From assembly GCA_903642235.1 (NCBI GenBank), contig CAHJWL010000008.1, positions 101,416-165,415 on the forward strand: a DNA stretch of 64,000 nucleotides. The letters run 5' to 3'. Numbering within the stretch: the first letter of the stretch is position 1; every line of letters begins with the position of its first letter. This document shows, in pieces, positions 20,236 to 29,365 of the stretch. The position numbers and the translations under genes were made by a program. The notes beneath the pieces are model-generated. The model was not told where the DNA came from, did no database searches, and worked only from the letters and a program-made list of their open reading frames with translations. Source of the stretch: Acidobacteriaceae bacterium. GTDB taxonomy: Bacteria > Acidobacteriota > Terriglobia > Terriglobales > Acidobacteriaceae.

Positions 20236-21273
20236 ATGATACTTGCGGGCGATGTGGGCGGGACGAAGGTTCACCTGGCACTGTACAACTTCGAGGGCGG
20301 ACGGCTCCGCTGGCTGCGCGATCAAAAGTATCCGGCAGCCGACTATAGCTCTCTCGATGTCATCGTTAAGGAGTTCCTGGGCAGAGACTCGGATCGGGAG
20401 CACGAGATCGTCGCGGCCTGCTTCGGCTGTCCGGGACCTGTGCGCGATGGTCGATTGAAGCTCACAAATCTGCCCTGGACCCTCGATGCACGCGAGCTGG
20501 CGAAGAGCCTGGACATAGAGCACATCTTCCTCATCAACGACCTCGAGGCAAACGGCTACGGAATCCCGGAACTGACGCCCACGAGCATCAGCACCCTCCA
20601 GGCGGGGGATGCGGGAGCCACCGGTCATCGCGGTCTGATCGCCGCCGGCACCGGGCTCGGCGAGGCTCTCCTCATCTGGGACGGTAAGACGCGGCACACA
20701 CCCGTTGCGTCAGAGGGCGGTCACTGCGACTTCGCGGCCCGAACGGACCAGGAGGTCGCACTGCTCGAGTATCTGCGCCGAACGCTGAAGGGCCGCGTAA
20801 GTTTTGAGCGGGTAGTCTCCGGCCTCGGCCTCCGCAACGTATATAGCTTCCTGAAAGACGAAGTGAAGATGGAAGAGCCGGCCTGGCTGCGCGAGAGGCT
20901 TGAGACCGAGGATCCAAATGCCGTGATCGGCAGCTGCGCCGAGGACGGCTCAAGCGAACTCTGCCATCAAACCATGCACCTTTTCGCAGGGGCCTATGGT
21001 GCGGAGGCCGGCAATATTGCGCTCAAGATCCTGGCAACTGGTGGCATGTATCTGGGGGGAGGCATCGCGCCGAAGATCCTCAAAACACTGCGGGGCGGCG
21101 CCTTTCTGCAGGCTTTCGTCGATAAAGGCCGGCTCCGGCCTCTGCTCGAGACCATCCCCGTCCGGGTAATCCTGGACGACACATGCGCGCTGCTCGGAGC
21201 CGCCGCCTTTGCAGAGGCACGTGCCTCCGAGCTATCGGGGCACTCAGAGCGGGCCGCCTCGCTCTCGCTCTGA
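20236..21273 (+). CDS. glk: Glucokinase
   Basis: This 345-residue ATP-dependent glucokinase of the bacterial Glk family phosphorylates glucose to feed zwf. Motifs seen are the ATP-phosphate-binding LAGDVGGTKVHLALY at the N-terminus, the catalytic INDLEANGYGI (Asp), LIAAGTGLGEALL, and EGGHCDFAARTDQE near the middle. GGMYLGGGIAPKIL is the adenosine-binding segment. It is the last gene of the gnd-zwf-pgl-glk group and, with the GH15 enzyme, links glucan breakdown to the pentose phosphate route. Confidence 0.93.
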   Translation: MILAGDVGGTKVHLALYNFEGGRLRWLRDQKYPAADYSSLDVIVKEFLGRDSDREHEIVAACFGCPGPVRDGRLKLTNLPWTLDARELAKSLDIEHIFLINDLEANGYGIPELTPTSISTLQAGDAGATGHRGLIAAGTGLGEALLIWDGKTRHTPVASEGGHCDFAARTDQEVALLEYLRRTLKGRVSFERVVSGLGLRNVYSFLKDEVKMEEPAWLRERLETEDPNAVIGSCAEDGSSELCHQTMHLFAGAYGAEAGNIALKILATGGMYLGGGIAPKILKTLRGGAFLQAFVDKGRLRPLLETIPVRVILDDTCALLGAAAFAEARASELSGHSERAASLSL

Positions 21274-21407
21274 ATGCTTCTGCTCCGAAAAAGTATCCCC
21301 CGAAAGGGGAGCTGATCGATCAAAAGAGCTATCGTGGAATCATCGATTCACCGTCCTTTTCGTTGACATCCGGAAAGGCAGCCGGTACCTTCCATCTTGA
21401 GGACACC

Positions 21408-21584
21408 ATGAAAAAGACTCCCCTTCTGCTTGTCAGCTCCGCCTTTCTGTTTCTGATCACGCTGCCTCTTCATGCGCAGAACGGCAACGTGGGTGGCTGT
21501 ATCAACTCGCCTGAGAACCCGACGGCGGTTCTGGCGGTCGTCGGATCCGCGGGTGCTTTCTTCTTCTCCCGCCGCCGCAAGTAG
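21408..21584 (+). CDS. Small exosortase-target protein with PExPT-type C-terminal sorting signal
   Basis: This 58-residue precursor has an N-terminal signal peptide (MKKTPLLL to LPLHAQ) and, about 15 residues later, a sorting signal. The signal consists of the motif PENPT, a short hydrophobic helix (AVLAVVGSAGAFFF) and a basic tail SRRRK. Almost nothing is left between the two signals, so the mature product would be a very short peptide containing one Cys (GGCINS). ATG 21408 has GAGGA four bases upstream. The exosortase gene follows 12 bases later, so this is very probably its dedicated target. The biological role is unknown. Confidence 0.8.
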   Translation: MKKTPLLLVSSAFLFLITLPLHAQNGNVGGCINSPENPTAVLAVVGSAGAFFFSRRRK

Positions 21585-21596
21585 TTCGAGGCTTCA

Positions 21597-23285
21597 GTGG
21601 CAACAACGTCTGCTGATGTTCCAGCTCTACCTCCTCGTGTCTCCACCATTTTCGAAGCCCCGTCCCTTGCGGCGGGGCTTGCTGCGTCTTTGGCCGTACT
21701 CGGCGTGATCAGTATCTGGCCGAGTGCTGTAGTCCTCTACGGCATGTGGGTTACCGACCCGCTGAAGTCGATCGGTATGCTGGTTCCGCTCGTAAGCCTG
21801 GCAATCATTCTGCTCAACTGGAAGACTCTCTCCTGGCGTTTTGACGGAAGCTGGTGGGGGTTGGCGCTGCTTCTCGCAACGGCCGCAGCTGTGCGCTTCC
21901 GCGAGCAGTCCGTTCTGGTCCTGATCCTTTCGCCGCGATGGTCTATGTACTTCCCACCCCACTCGCTGGTGGCGTTCTGCTACGTCGCGGGAGCCGTCTT
22001 GCTCTTTGGCGGATGGCCGCTGCTGCGTGCCTCACGCTTTGCCGTGCTGCTGATCTGGCTGGTCAATCCCGTGCCTCATGTCTTCAACGTGTATGTCGAT
22101 CTGCCCCTGCAGCGCATCTCCGCACACGTAGCTCGCGCGTTTGCAATTGCTCTGCACCAGAAGCTGACACCGGACCAGATGCGCTTGATGTTTACACCGG
22201 AGTTCGGGATGTTCATCGCGCCGGGATGCAATGGCATTCGCGGCGCCGTGACGATGGGTATGATCGCGTTGATTGTTGGACACCTGTACCGCTTCCGCTG
22301 GCGTGCGCATACCTCATTTGTGCTGGGCGCGGTGCTGCTCGGCTATGTCTTCAACTTCGTCCGGCTGTGCACGCTGGTCCTGTACTACATCGTCGCTCTG
22401 AAGATCACATGGCTGCAGAACCGGGCGGAGATGGGCGACTACCTGATCGGGGGCGCCTTGTTTCTAGCCGCTGTTGGGCTTCTGTTCTACATCGTGCGGA
22501 GGGTGGAAGAAGAGCCGGCGATGATCGATCAAGAATTGCCCCGTCGCGTATCGCGCCCCGACGTTGAGAGCAGCCTGCGGCTGCCCGTATGGCGCAAGGC
22601 GGGGCTGCGACTCGCCGCAATGGCAGCGTTCGTCGCGCTTGCCGGCGGGCGGCTGGCGCACGGAAAACTTAGCAAGGGCGCGACACCTCCCGCGCCCGAA
22701 ACGGTTGCGGCGGCAGCAGTCTTTCCCGAACGCGTGGGAGACTACGTGCGGTCGAGGATGTGGCCGGAGCAGGTCTTGAACGGTCCGGTCATCTATGAGT
22801 GGGCCGACTACCAACCGGCGAAGCGCGACCAGACCCCTGCTCACGACGACTCACCGCACATCGCTGTGGGAATCTCGCCGGTCCTGGGATCGCACGATAC
22901 ATCCATCTGCCACTCGGCGCGAGGAGAGGACCCTGTGTGGCATGGTGAGTTGCGAACAGCAACGGCAGCAGGACAGGAGAGCTTCAGCAGCTCCTTCTTC
23001 AACAACGGCGCGACCCAGTACCTGGAGGTCACGACGGTCTGCAACGCCAGGGGCTGCGGCGAGTACACGTCCGGCGACGCTCACTTTGGCCTGATCTATA
23101 GCCGGCCGGCTCCGGTGGAGGCCTTCTCACGCGATCCGCAGAGACCAATTCCCGTCATGCTGAAGGTTGAGACGCTGAACACAGCCATGCCCGCCGATCT
23201 CGCACGCGCGGAGCTGACACAGGCAATGCGAAACTTTCTCGTAGGTGTGGATCTCCCCAGGATGACACGCGGGTACCGCCGGTAG
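21597..23285 (+). CDS. Exosortase fused to EpsI-like domain (exosortase J-like)
   Basis: This 562-residue protein begins with a multi-pass membrane exosortase domain (about residues 30-305), which cleaves and transfers C-terminally sorted proteins. Catalytic Cys211 is in APGCNGIRG and Arg256 in FNFVRLCT. The usual third catalytic His appears to be Asp281 in MGDYLIGG, judging by alignment by eye. A periplasmic EpsI-like (DUF3485) domain follows an extra helix (about residues 325-345), with SICHSARGEDPVW around Cys438. GTG 21597 is the first start after the target gene. Subfamily naming (xrtJ) is from memory and not verified. Confidence 0.82.
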   Translation: MATTSADVPALPPRVSTIFEAPSLAAGLAASLAVLGVISIWPSAVVLYGMWVTDPLKSIGMLVPLVSLAIILLNWKTLSWRFDGSWWGLALLLATAAAVRFREQSVLVLILSPRWSMYFPPHSLVAFCYVAGAVLLFGGWPLLRASRFAVLLIWLVNPVPHVFNVYVDLPLQRISAHVARAFAIALHQKLTPDQMRLMFTPEFGMFIAPGCNGIRGAVTMGMIALIVGHLYRFRWRAHTSFVLGAVLLGYVFNFVRLCTLVLYYIVALKITWLQNRAEMGDYLIGGALFLAAVGLLFYIVRRVEEEPAMIDQELPRRVSRPDVESSLRLPVWRKAGLRLAAMAAFVALAGGRLAHGKLSKGATPPAPETVAAAAVFPERVGDYVRSRMWPEQVLNGPVIYEWADYQPAKRDQTPAHDDSPHIAVGISPVLGSHDTSICHSARGEDPVWHGELRTATAAGQESFSSSFFNNGATQYLEVTTVCNARGCGEYTSGDAHFGLIYSRPAPVEAFSRDPQRPIPVMLKVETLNTAMPADLARAELTQAMRNFLVGVDLPRMTRGYRR

Positions 23286-23416
23286 GCTCTCAGCCTCTAC
23301 ACGCGCCAGCACTCTTCCGTATCCAGGCAAGGTCCCGCGGAAACTGAAACACTGGAAGCAGAGCAGCAGCGTACAGTCCATTCGGCTGTGTGTCACTGCT
23401 CTCGTCAACTACGTCC

Positions 23417-24088
23417 ATGCCGCGAACCTACGTCTACAAGCTCACCAGTGACCGGGGTGGCGCGCCCTGCGCTCCTCCATCTCGCGCGTCTCAGCCGCCC
23501 CTGCTTACACTCTCCATCTGTAAACCGGCTATCCGTCGTACGGCGCAGCCTGGCGACCGTCTTCTCGGCCTTACCAGCCGGTCGCTCGTTCTACGCGAGG
23601 ACTATCCGCCGACCGCAGTGATCTATGCAGCCGTTGTAAATCAGGTTCTTGACGCGCGGGAGTACTATGCCCCGCGAAGCCGCTTCCGCTCGCGGCCAGA
23701 TTGCATCTACAGCTTCCATAGGCAGAATGGAACGCTCACCCACACTGGTCGTACGGCACTGCACGCCGATGAAGCATACCTTGCTCGAGACGTAGGCCTT
23801 TGCCCGTACTACAAGAACGCACGGATACTGCTCTCAAATGAGTTTCGCTATTTTGGGAGAACGGCTCCACGTATCCCGGACACCTTGCAATGCTTACAGC
23901 AGATGGCAGAGATCCTGGGTCAGGGTCATAGAGTCTACGGACCCGGTGATCCTGAGTCCGCAGAACTCAACCTGCTCTTTGGTTCTTTGTGGAAGAGACT
24001 GTCAGAGCTCACTCCTGCAAAAGTGACAAGCGAAGCCTACGGTCATCTCCGCACGATGAAGCCCGTCGAACGAGCAGCTGAATTATGA
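23417..24088 (+). CDS. Nmad2-like protein (nucleotide-modification-associated domain 2)
   Basis: This 223-residue protein opens with MPRTYVYKLTSDRGGAPC, then LTLSICKPAIRRTAQPGDRLLG, the pattern I associate with the Nmad2 domain, a predicted partner of modified-base systems often found in phage and defence contexts. No catalytic residues can be assigned. ATG 23417 was chosen because the domain begins immediately after it. The end overlaps the convergent XRE/cupin gene by six bases. There is no DNA methylase, glycosyltransferase or phage gene nearby, so if the family call is right the gene acts without its usual neighbours. Family assignment is from recall of the motif. Confidence 0.6.
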   Translation: MPRTYVYKLTSDRGGAPCAPPSRASQPPLLTLSICKPAIRRTAQPGDRLLGLTSRSLVLREDYPPTAVIYAAVVNQVLDAREYYAPRSRFRSRPDCIYSFHRQNGTLTHTGRTALHADEAYLARDVGLCPYYKNARILLSNEFRYFGRTAPRIPDTLQCLQQMAEILGQGHRVYGPGDPESAELNLLFGSLWKRLSELTPAKVTSEAYGHLRTMKPVERAAEL

Positions 24089-24883
24089 GACCTGCTGCCG
24101 TGCGAGTCGCGCCCGCGACTGCGCTCCGCTTATCCGAGACAAGGTCCTGGCTGCCTCAGAAGAGACTGGCTGCATCGACACCATAATGATGGCTGTTGCT
24201 GAGACAGTTCCAGAACACAGGTAGCTATGGATCGTGGTGGCATCAAAATAAATGCCGTCACCTGCCTGCACCTGATGGGTTTCGTCTCCGTGCCGAACAT
24301 CCAGTTCGCCCGTTAGAACAAAGAGGAACTCATTTCCGGCATGCTGATGCGCCTTTGCTTCGGTTCCCGGCTGCTGCGGTACAAACTCCGCAAAGTAAGG
24401 GTCCAGCATGCGATCCGGCGTGATGAAACCGAGACTCTCAAAGAAGTACGTCGGATCATCTACACCAGACTGCGGCAGACGGGCCCGATCCTTCGCGTGG
24501 TGAATGCGGAACAACTTCTGCGGCTCAGGCTCGAAGAAGTAACTTAGGTCCTTTGAGAACACCATCGCAATACGGGCCAGATTACGCAGCGTCGGGACCA
24601 CCCGCCCCGTCTCCAACTGAGAGAGGAAGCTTGCAGAAAGGCCCGTGTGCCGGCCGAGTTCTACCAGACCCATCGTCTTCTTCAGACGCAGGTGCTTGAT
24701 GCGTTCGCCAATACGTTTCTCCGAGATGAATGCCTCGGCCTGTTCACTCGCTACTTGCAGGGGCGAAGTCTTTCCGCTAGGCTCGAGTTCACCAGCGATC
24801 TCCACATCCGCAAGCTCCGCTGCAAGCAGGTCGATCCCGGGAAGCACCGTCGTCATCTCTGTCAGGTTCACTGTATCTGCCAT
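24083..24883 (-). CDS. XRE family transcriptional regulator with C-terminal cupin domain
   Basis: This 266-residue regulator has a variable N-terminus, a lambda-repressor-type helix-turn-helix at about residues 58-112 (IGERIKHLRLKKTMGLVELGRHTGLSASFLSQLETG, given here in part) and a cupin sensor domain at about 170-245 (AHQHAGNEFLFVLTGELDVRHG, then AGDGIYFDATTIHSY). Such proteins bind DNA as dimers and sense a small ligand or metal through the cupin. The ligand is unknown. It converges on the Nmad2-like gene with a six-base overlap and reads away from the Fn3-like lipoprotein gene, 133 bases distant, which could be a target. Confidence 0.9.
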   Translation of the reverse strand: MADTVNLTEMTTVLPGIDLLAAELADVEIAGELEPSGKTSPLQVASEQAEAFISEKRIGERIKHLRLKKTMGLVELGRHTGLSASFLSQLETGRVVPTLRNLARIAMVFSKDLSYFFEPEPQKLFRIHHAKDRARLPQSGVDDPTYFFESLGFITPDRMLDPYFAEFVPQQPGTEAKAHQHAGNEFLFVLTGELDVRHGDETHQVQAGDGIYFDATTIHSYLCSGTVSATAIIMVSMQPVSSEAARTLSRISGAQSRARLARQQVS

Positions 24884-25016
24884 GAAGAATTTCCTTTTGT
24901 CTTACTAGAAGAGACGTGAAAAGCAGCGGAAAAGAGGTCTGGCAGAGGCTCTCTCAGATGATGCCGGCTCTGACGCCGTCAACAAGGATGCAGGTCGGTA
25001 ATGCTAGGGTGAATCT

Positions 25017-26231
25017 GTGAGGATCTCACCCAGTCTGACGGGATGTGGCGCGGACAAGAACAGCCATAACACCGGCCGCAGAGCTCCTCTTCCGCTGCTT
25101 CGGGCACTCGTACTGTTCGACGGCCTGCTTGGCAGTCTGGCCGGCTGCGCCAATCCCGGACCGCCCAAACCGCCGTCGCTCCATCTTCCCTCGCCACCCA
25201 GGGATCTGCGAGCGGAACGCATCGGAGATCAGGTACAGCTCACCTGGACCACCGCCGCTGAAACGACAGACGGCCTGCCCGCAAATCTGCCTCTCTTCGC
25301 AGAGATCTGTCGCGACCTCCGCGCCTCGCCACCGAGCCCGGCACCAGCCGATCCATCGCTTTGTACCGTCGTTCAGCACCTGGCCGTCGCACCCGGACCC
25401 AGCAAGGCCGCTGACCTGCTGCCGGCACCGCTCGTTCAAGACCCGGCCCAACTCCTGCGCTACCGTGTGCGCGTTCTGAATGCCGCCGGCCGCGGAGCGG
25501 ATCCTTCGAACATCGCCTTTGCGGCCGCCGGGACCGCTCCCCCTCCCGTGAACGACCTGCGGGCCGCAAGCTCCGCTCGCGGTGTCAACCTTCTCTGGCA
25601 GCCGCTGGATCAACCGGCCGCCGCCATCTTCCTGCAGCGAGTGCTGCTGTCCACGCCAGCCCGGCCTCCTACACAGCAAGCAAAACCATCGCGAGCCGGA
25701 GAGCGGTCGTCCCCAGCGCTCACTGCGCAAACGGTCCGGCTGACGGGCGCGCCCGCCGGCCCTGACCGCGGCGGACTCCTCGACCTTTCAGGCCAGCGCG
25801 ATGCCACATACAGCTATGTTGCGTGGCGGTCCCGAATTGTCGTTCTCGAGGGCAAGAGTCTTACCCTGCGCAGCCCGGATTCGGCTCCACTCACGTTCAC
25901 CCTGCGTGACACCACTCCGCCCGCAGTCCCCGCGGGCCTGGCTGCTCTTGCGGACGGCCTGGCAGTCGATCTCTCCTGGGAGCCAAACACCGAGCCCGAC
26001 TTCGCCGGCTACTGGGTAGAGCGCTCCCCTGCCTCGGAGGCCGCGACCTCCTCCGCACCGCAGACCTGGCAGCGCATCAACCAGTCACTCCTTCAGGCGC
26101 CAGCCTATCGTGACCAGCCCGTTGCTGCTGGCTCCCTTCTGTACCGGGTCCTCGCCGCGGATGCGAGCGGCAACCTTAGCCAGCCAACATCGCCCATTCT
26201 CGTTACGGTGCGTCCCTTGTCTGTGCCGTAA
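25017..26231 (+). CDS. Fibronectin type III-like predicted lipoprotein
   Basis: This protein of about 404 residues has a lipobox-like LAGC after a hydrophobic segment (residues near 27-45), pointing to a lipid-anchored envelope protein. At least two Fn3-like units are seen, with PSPPRDLRAERIGDQVQLTW and PAVPAGLAALADGLAVDLSW as the first strands. The middle is rich in Pro, Ala and Ser. No enzymatic motif is visible. GTG 25017 is the first start in the frame and leaves a long, odd N-terminal region before the hydrophobic part, so the true start may differ. It lies 72 bases upstream of tal. Confidence 0.7.
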   Translation: MRISPSLTGCGADKNSHNTGRRAPLPLLRALVLFDGLLGSLAGCANPGPPKPPSLHLPSPPRDLRAERIGDQVQLTWTTAAETTDGLPANLPLFAEICRDLRASPPSPAPADPSLCTVVQHLAVAPGPSKAADLLPAPLVQDPAQLLRYRVRVLNAAGRGADPSNIAFAAAGTAPPPVNDLRAASSARGVNLLWQPLDQPAAAIFLQRVLLSTPARPPTQQAKPSRAGERSSPALTAQTVRLTGAPAGPDRGGLLDLSGQRDATYSYVAWRSRIVVLEGKSLTLRSPDSAPLTFTLRDTTPPAVPAGLAALADGLAVDLSWEPNTEPDFAGYWVERSPASEAATSSAPQTWQRINQSLLQAPAYRDQPVAAGSLLYRVLAADASGNLSQPTSPILVTVRPLSVP

Positions 26232-26303
26232 ATAGATTCTCCTCGCCCGTTCCTGCGCCTTACACCTGTCTTTGTTAGCATGGAAGAGCGCAAGGAGTCT
26301 CCC

Positions 26304-27326
26304 ATGGCATCTCTTCTCGAACAACTCCGCACTATGACTACCGTCGTCTCCGACACGGGTGATATCAATGCCATTCAGCAGTTTCATCCGCAGGATGCGA
26401 CCACGAACCCCTCCCTTTTGCAGGCAGCGGCAGAAAAAAGCGACTACCAGTCGATCGTGGATGATGTACTCAAAGAAGCGCGTAAGGATGCCGGATCGAA
26501 CGCCTCGGACAAAGATGTTGCTGCACTTGCTTTCAAGTCGCTCGCCGTTGCCTTCGGCCGCAAGATCCTGGAAATCGTGCCAGGTCGCGTTTCCACAGAA
26601 GTAGATGCCCGTCTCTCCTACGACAAGGAAAAGACCCTCGAACAGGCTCGCGATGTCACCGCTCAATACGACAAAGCTGGCATCGCACGCGATCGCGTGC
26701 TGATCAAGATCGCCTCCACATGGGAGGGTATCAAAGCGGCTGAAATCCTTGAAAAAGAAGGTATTCACTGCAACATGACCCTGCTTTTCGGCCTGCACCA
26801 GGCCGTCGCCGCCGCAGAGGCAAATGTAACTTTGATCTCACCCTTCGTCGGCCGCATCCTTGACTGGTACAAGAGCGCAACCGGCAAGGAGTACCAGGGT
26901 GATGAGGATCCTGGCGTTCACTCCGTCACCACCATCTACAACTACTACAAGAAGTTCGACTACAAAACGGTCGTCATGGGCGCCAGCTTCCGCAACATCA
27001 GCGAGATCGAGGAGCTTGCAGGATGCGATCTGCTCACGATCTCGCCCAAGCTCCTCACAGAGCTCGAAAAGACGGAAGGTGAGCTGACTCGTAAGCTCGA
27101 TCCCGAAAAAGCAAAGTCAATGGAGATTGAAAAACTTCACATTGACCAGGACGCCTTCGAGAAGATGCACGCCGAAGACAAGATGGCGCATGACAAGCTG
27201 AAAGAAGGTATCGAAGGCTTCTCCAAGGCCCTTGAGGATCTCGAACAGCTCCTCGCCAAGCGGCTTGCAGACATCGGCCACAGCAAGGAAGCAACCCAGC
27301 AGGAGCAGCCAGTCGGCGCCAAGTAA
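26304..27326 (+). CDS. tal: Transaldolase
   Basis: This 340-residue enzyme moves dihydroxyacetone units in the non-oxidative pentose phosphate pathway. The family signatures are DATTNPSLL near the N-terminus and [16 protein letters not shown] containing the Schiff-base Lys. [17 protein letters not shown] and [20 protein letters not shown] follow. ATG 26304 was preferred to ATG 26280 because AAGGAG lies seven bases upstream of it. A Lys/Glu-rich C-terminal tail follows the barrel. With tkt, gnd, zwf and pgl in the same window, the whole pentose phosphate route is nearly covered. Confidence 0.95.
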   Translation: MASLLEQLRTMTTVVSDTGDINAIQQFHPQDATTNPSLLQAAAEKSDYQSIVDDVLKEARKDAGSNASDKDVAALAFKSLAVAFGRKILEIVPGRVSTEVDARLSYDKEKTLEQARDVTAQYDKAGIARDRVLIKIASTWEGIKAAEILEKEGIHCNMTLLFGLHQAVAAAEANVTLISPFVGRILDWYKSATGKEYQGDEDPGVHSVTTIYNYYKKFDYKTVVMGASFRNISEIEELAGCDLLTISPKLLTELEKTEGELTRKLDPEKAKSMEIEKLHIDQDAFEKMHAEDKMAHDKLKEGIEGFSKALEDLEQLLAKRLADIGHSKEATQQEQPVGAK

Positions 27327-27341
27327 CCCAGCTCTTAAATG

Positions 27342-27371
27342 AAGAGGCCAGCCGATCAGGCTGGCCTTTTT
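27342..27371. terminator. Rho-independent terminator after tal
   Basis: GGCCAGCC (27346-27353) and GGCTGGCC (27359-27366) form a perfect stem around GATCA, extended by AAGA/TTTT and followed by TTTTT. It separates tal from the convergent hslU and can act on both strands. Confidence 0.85.
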
Positions 27372-27375
27372 GCGC

Positions 27376-28980
27376 TTAGAGAATGTAGCGACTCAGATCC
27401 TGGTCCTTCACAATCGATGCCACCTGCTGCCGCACATACTCCGGATCAACCACAATCACCTTCTCGACCCCGCCTTCCGTCTGCCGCTCAATCACCGGCA
27501 ACGGCGGCTGCGCGGGCAGGGCATCCGCCGTAAGCGGTGCCGACGCCCCGATCGCCGCAACAACACCCTCCTCTGTTGAGGTCGAGCGCGGGCTCTTGAA
27601 CAGGTCCGGCGCCTGGAAGCTGATCTCATCGAGCACTCGTTCAAGAATCGTGTGCAGCCGGCGCGCACCAATGTTTTCTGTCGTCTCGTTCACCCGGAAG
27701 GCAAATTGTGCTATCTCCGCAATCGCCTCCGGCGTGAACTCCAGCTTCAGGCCCTCGGTCTCGAGCATCGCCGTCGACTGCTTGACCAGAGACGACTTCG
27801 GCTCTGTCAGGATCCTTACAAAATCCTGCACGGTAAGTGACTGCAGCTCTACGCGGATCGGGAACCGCCCCTGCAGCTCCGGGATTAGATCACTCGGCTT
27901 CGACACATGAAATGCACCTGCTGCGATAAACAGGATGTGATCGGTCGACACCATGCCGTACTTGGTATTCACGGTCGTTCCTTCAACAATCGGCAGAATA
28001 TCCCGCTGCACGCCCTCACGGCTCACGTCCGGTCCATGGCCGCCCTCGCGTCCCGCGATCTTGTCGATCTCGTCCAGGAACACCATGCCGGACTCCTCGA
28101 CACGCTCAACCGCCAGTCGCGTGACCTGATCCATGTCGATCAACCGGCTCTCCTCTTCCTGCACCAGGTAGTCGAAGGCATCAACAACCTTCATCCGACG
28201 CTTCTTCGTTCGCTGGCCGAACAGCCCCGGCAGCATATCCTTCAGGCTGCTTGAGTCCATCTCGTCCGGGCTCTGGTTGGTGATGACCTCAAAGCTCGCC
28301 TGGTTGCGGTCGCGCACCTCAAGCTCCACCATCCGGTCGTCGAGCTTGCCCTCACGGAACTGCTGCCGCAGCTTCTCGCGCGTTCGCTCCGAGCTCTTGG
28401 CGTCTGCATCCGGCGTTGTCGGCGCCACTGCTGCCGTCGTGTCCATGGACTCAGGCATCTGGATCACGTTCGTGCCAGGCTCCTGCTTCGCGGCAGCCGC
28501 GTTCGCTGAGGCCGCGGGTGTCGGCGGCAGAAGCAGATCGAGCAGCTTGTCCTCAGCCGCAAGCTCTGCCTTGTCTTCGACCTCCTCCAGCTTCTCTTCG
28601 CGTACCATATCGATCGCGATCTCGACCAGATCGCGCACGATCGACTCCACGTCGCGCCCAACGTAGCCGACCTCGGTGAACTTCGAAGCCTCCACCTTCA
28701 GAAAAGGCGAGTTCGTCAGCTTCGCCAGCCGCCGCGCAATCTCGGTCTTGCCCACGCCTGTCGGACCGATCATGATGATGTTCTTCGGCATGATCTCGTC
28801 CGCCAGCTCCGGCGGCAGCTTCTGCCGGCGCATGCGATTGCGTAAGGCAATCGCCACCGCCCGCTTGGCCGCCTGCTGCCCGACAACATACTTATCCAGC
28901 TCGGTTACAATTTCGCGCGGCGTCATCTCATCGAGCGCCTGCGCCTGGTCCTCAGCCGTTCCCGGCAGAAAAATCGCCAT
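27376..28980 (-). CDS. hslU: ATP-dependent protease ATPase subunit HslU
   Basis: This AAA+ unfoldase of the HslVU protease is 534 residues, longer than the 443 of Escherichia coli. Walker [10 protein letters not shown] is at 72-80, Walker B is VFLDEIDK, a pore motif GYVGRD follows Walker A, and the C-terminal tail LSRYIL inserts into HslV. The extra length comes from a long Ala/Pro/Glu-rich insert in the substrate-recruiting I domain (about residues 125-200) and an 18-residue extension before MTPREIV. ATG 28980 has GAGGG upstream. Instead of following hslV directly, it is preceded by a two-gene insertion whose last gene overlaps it by 29 bases. Confidence 0.95.
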   Translation of the reverse strand: MAIFLPGTAEDQAQALDEMTPREIVTELDKYVVGQQAAKRAVAIALRNRMRRQKLPPELADEIMPKNIIMIGPTGVGKTEIARRLAKLTNSPFLKVEASKFTEVGYVGRDVESIVRDLVEIAIDMVREEKLEEVEDKAELAAEDKLLDLLLPPTPAASANAAAAKQEPGTNVIQMPESMDTTAAVAPTTPDADAKSSERTREKLRQQFREGKLDDRMVELEVRDRNQASFEVITNQSPDEMDSSSLKDMLPGLFGQRTKKRRMKVVDAFDYLVQEEESRLIDMDQVTRLAVERVEESGMVFLDEIDKIAGREGGHGPDVSREGVQRDILPIVEGTTVNTKYGMVSTDHILFIAAGAFHVSKPSDLIPELQGRFPIRVELQSLTVQDFVRILTEPKSSLVKQSTAMLETEGLKLEFTPEAIAEIAQFAFRVNETTENIGARRLHTILERVLDEISFQAPDLFKSPRSTSTEEGVVAAIGASAPLTADALPAQPPLPVIERQTEGGVEKVIVVDPEYVRQQVASIVKDQDLSRYIL

Positions 28981-29365
28981 ACTTCAAATCCCTCATCTTG
29001 CGAAGTTCGTGGACATCGGCGAGGTCTCCCGGCCGGTTGACCAGCTCTTTGTTGGGGATCAGAGCGTCCAGCGAGAGATAGTGGGCCAACGTCCCGCCCT
29101 CAATGTCGAGGTCGACATGATCTCGCCAAGCCTCTGCAAACGAAACTCCCTCTATGCTCTGAAGGATGTCGATGCGGTTTGGCGCGACTCCCAGCTGCAT
29201 GACCGCGTCGACCTTGTCGTGAAAATCCTCCGCGCTCAGCCCCTCCATAGGTGCTCCAAACGACGCCAAGGCTGCGTAAACTGCCTTGCTGTTCGTCTCG
29301 TCAGAACGAATGAAGATGTCGAGAGCGTTGAACGCTTCTAACAATTCTCTTTGGTCTCTGAGCAT
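28952..29365 (-). CDS. DUF6036-like nucleotidyltransferase with internal deletion
   Basis: This 137-residue protein resembles the family of small nucleotidyltransferase-fold proteins found with a short partner gene. The C-terminal half is well conserved: [20 protein letters not shown], then [28 protein letters not shown]. At the N-terminus [13 protein letters not shown] runs straight into [12 protein letters not shown]; homologues have about 25 more residues here, including a GGYAV GS-type motif and the stretch before the DLD. The loss is in frame, so a stable but inactive protein is possible. ATG 29365 lies inside the upstream partner (65-base overlap), and the end overlaps hslU by 29 bases. 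Family call is by recall. Confidence 0.65.
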   Translation of the reverse strand: MLRDQRELLEAFNALDIFIRSDETNSKAVYAALASFGAPMEGLSAEDFHDKVDAVMQLGVAPNRIDILQSIEGVSFAEAWRDHVDLDIEGGTLAHYLSLDALIPNKELVNRPGDLADVHELRKMRDLKYGDFSAGNG

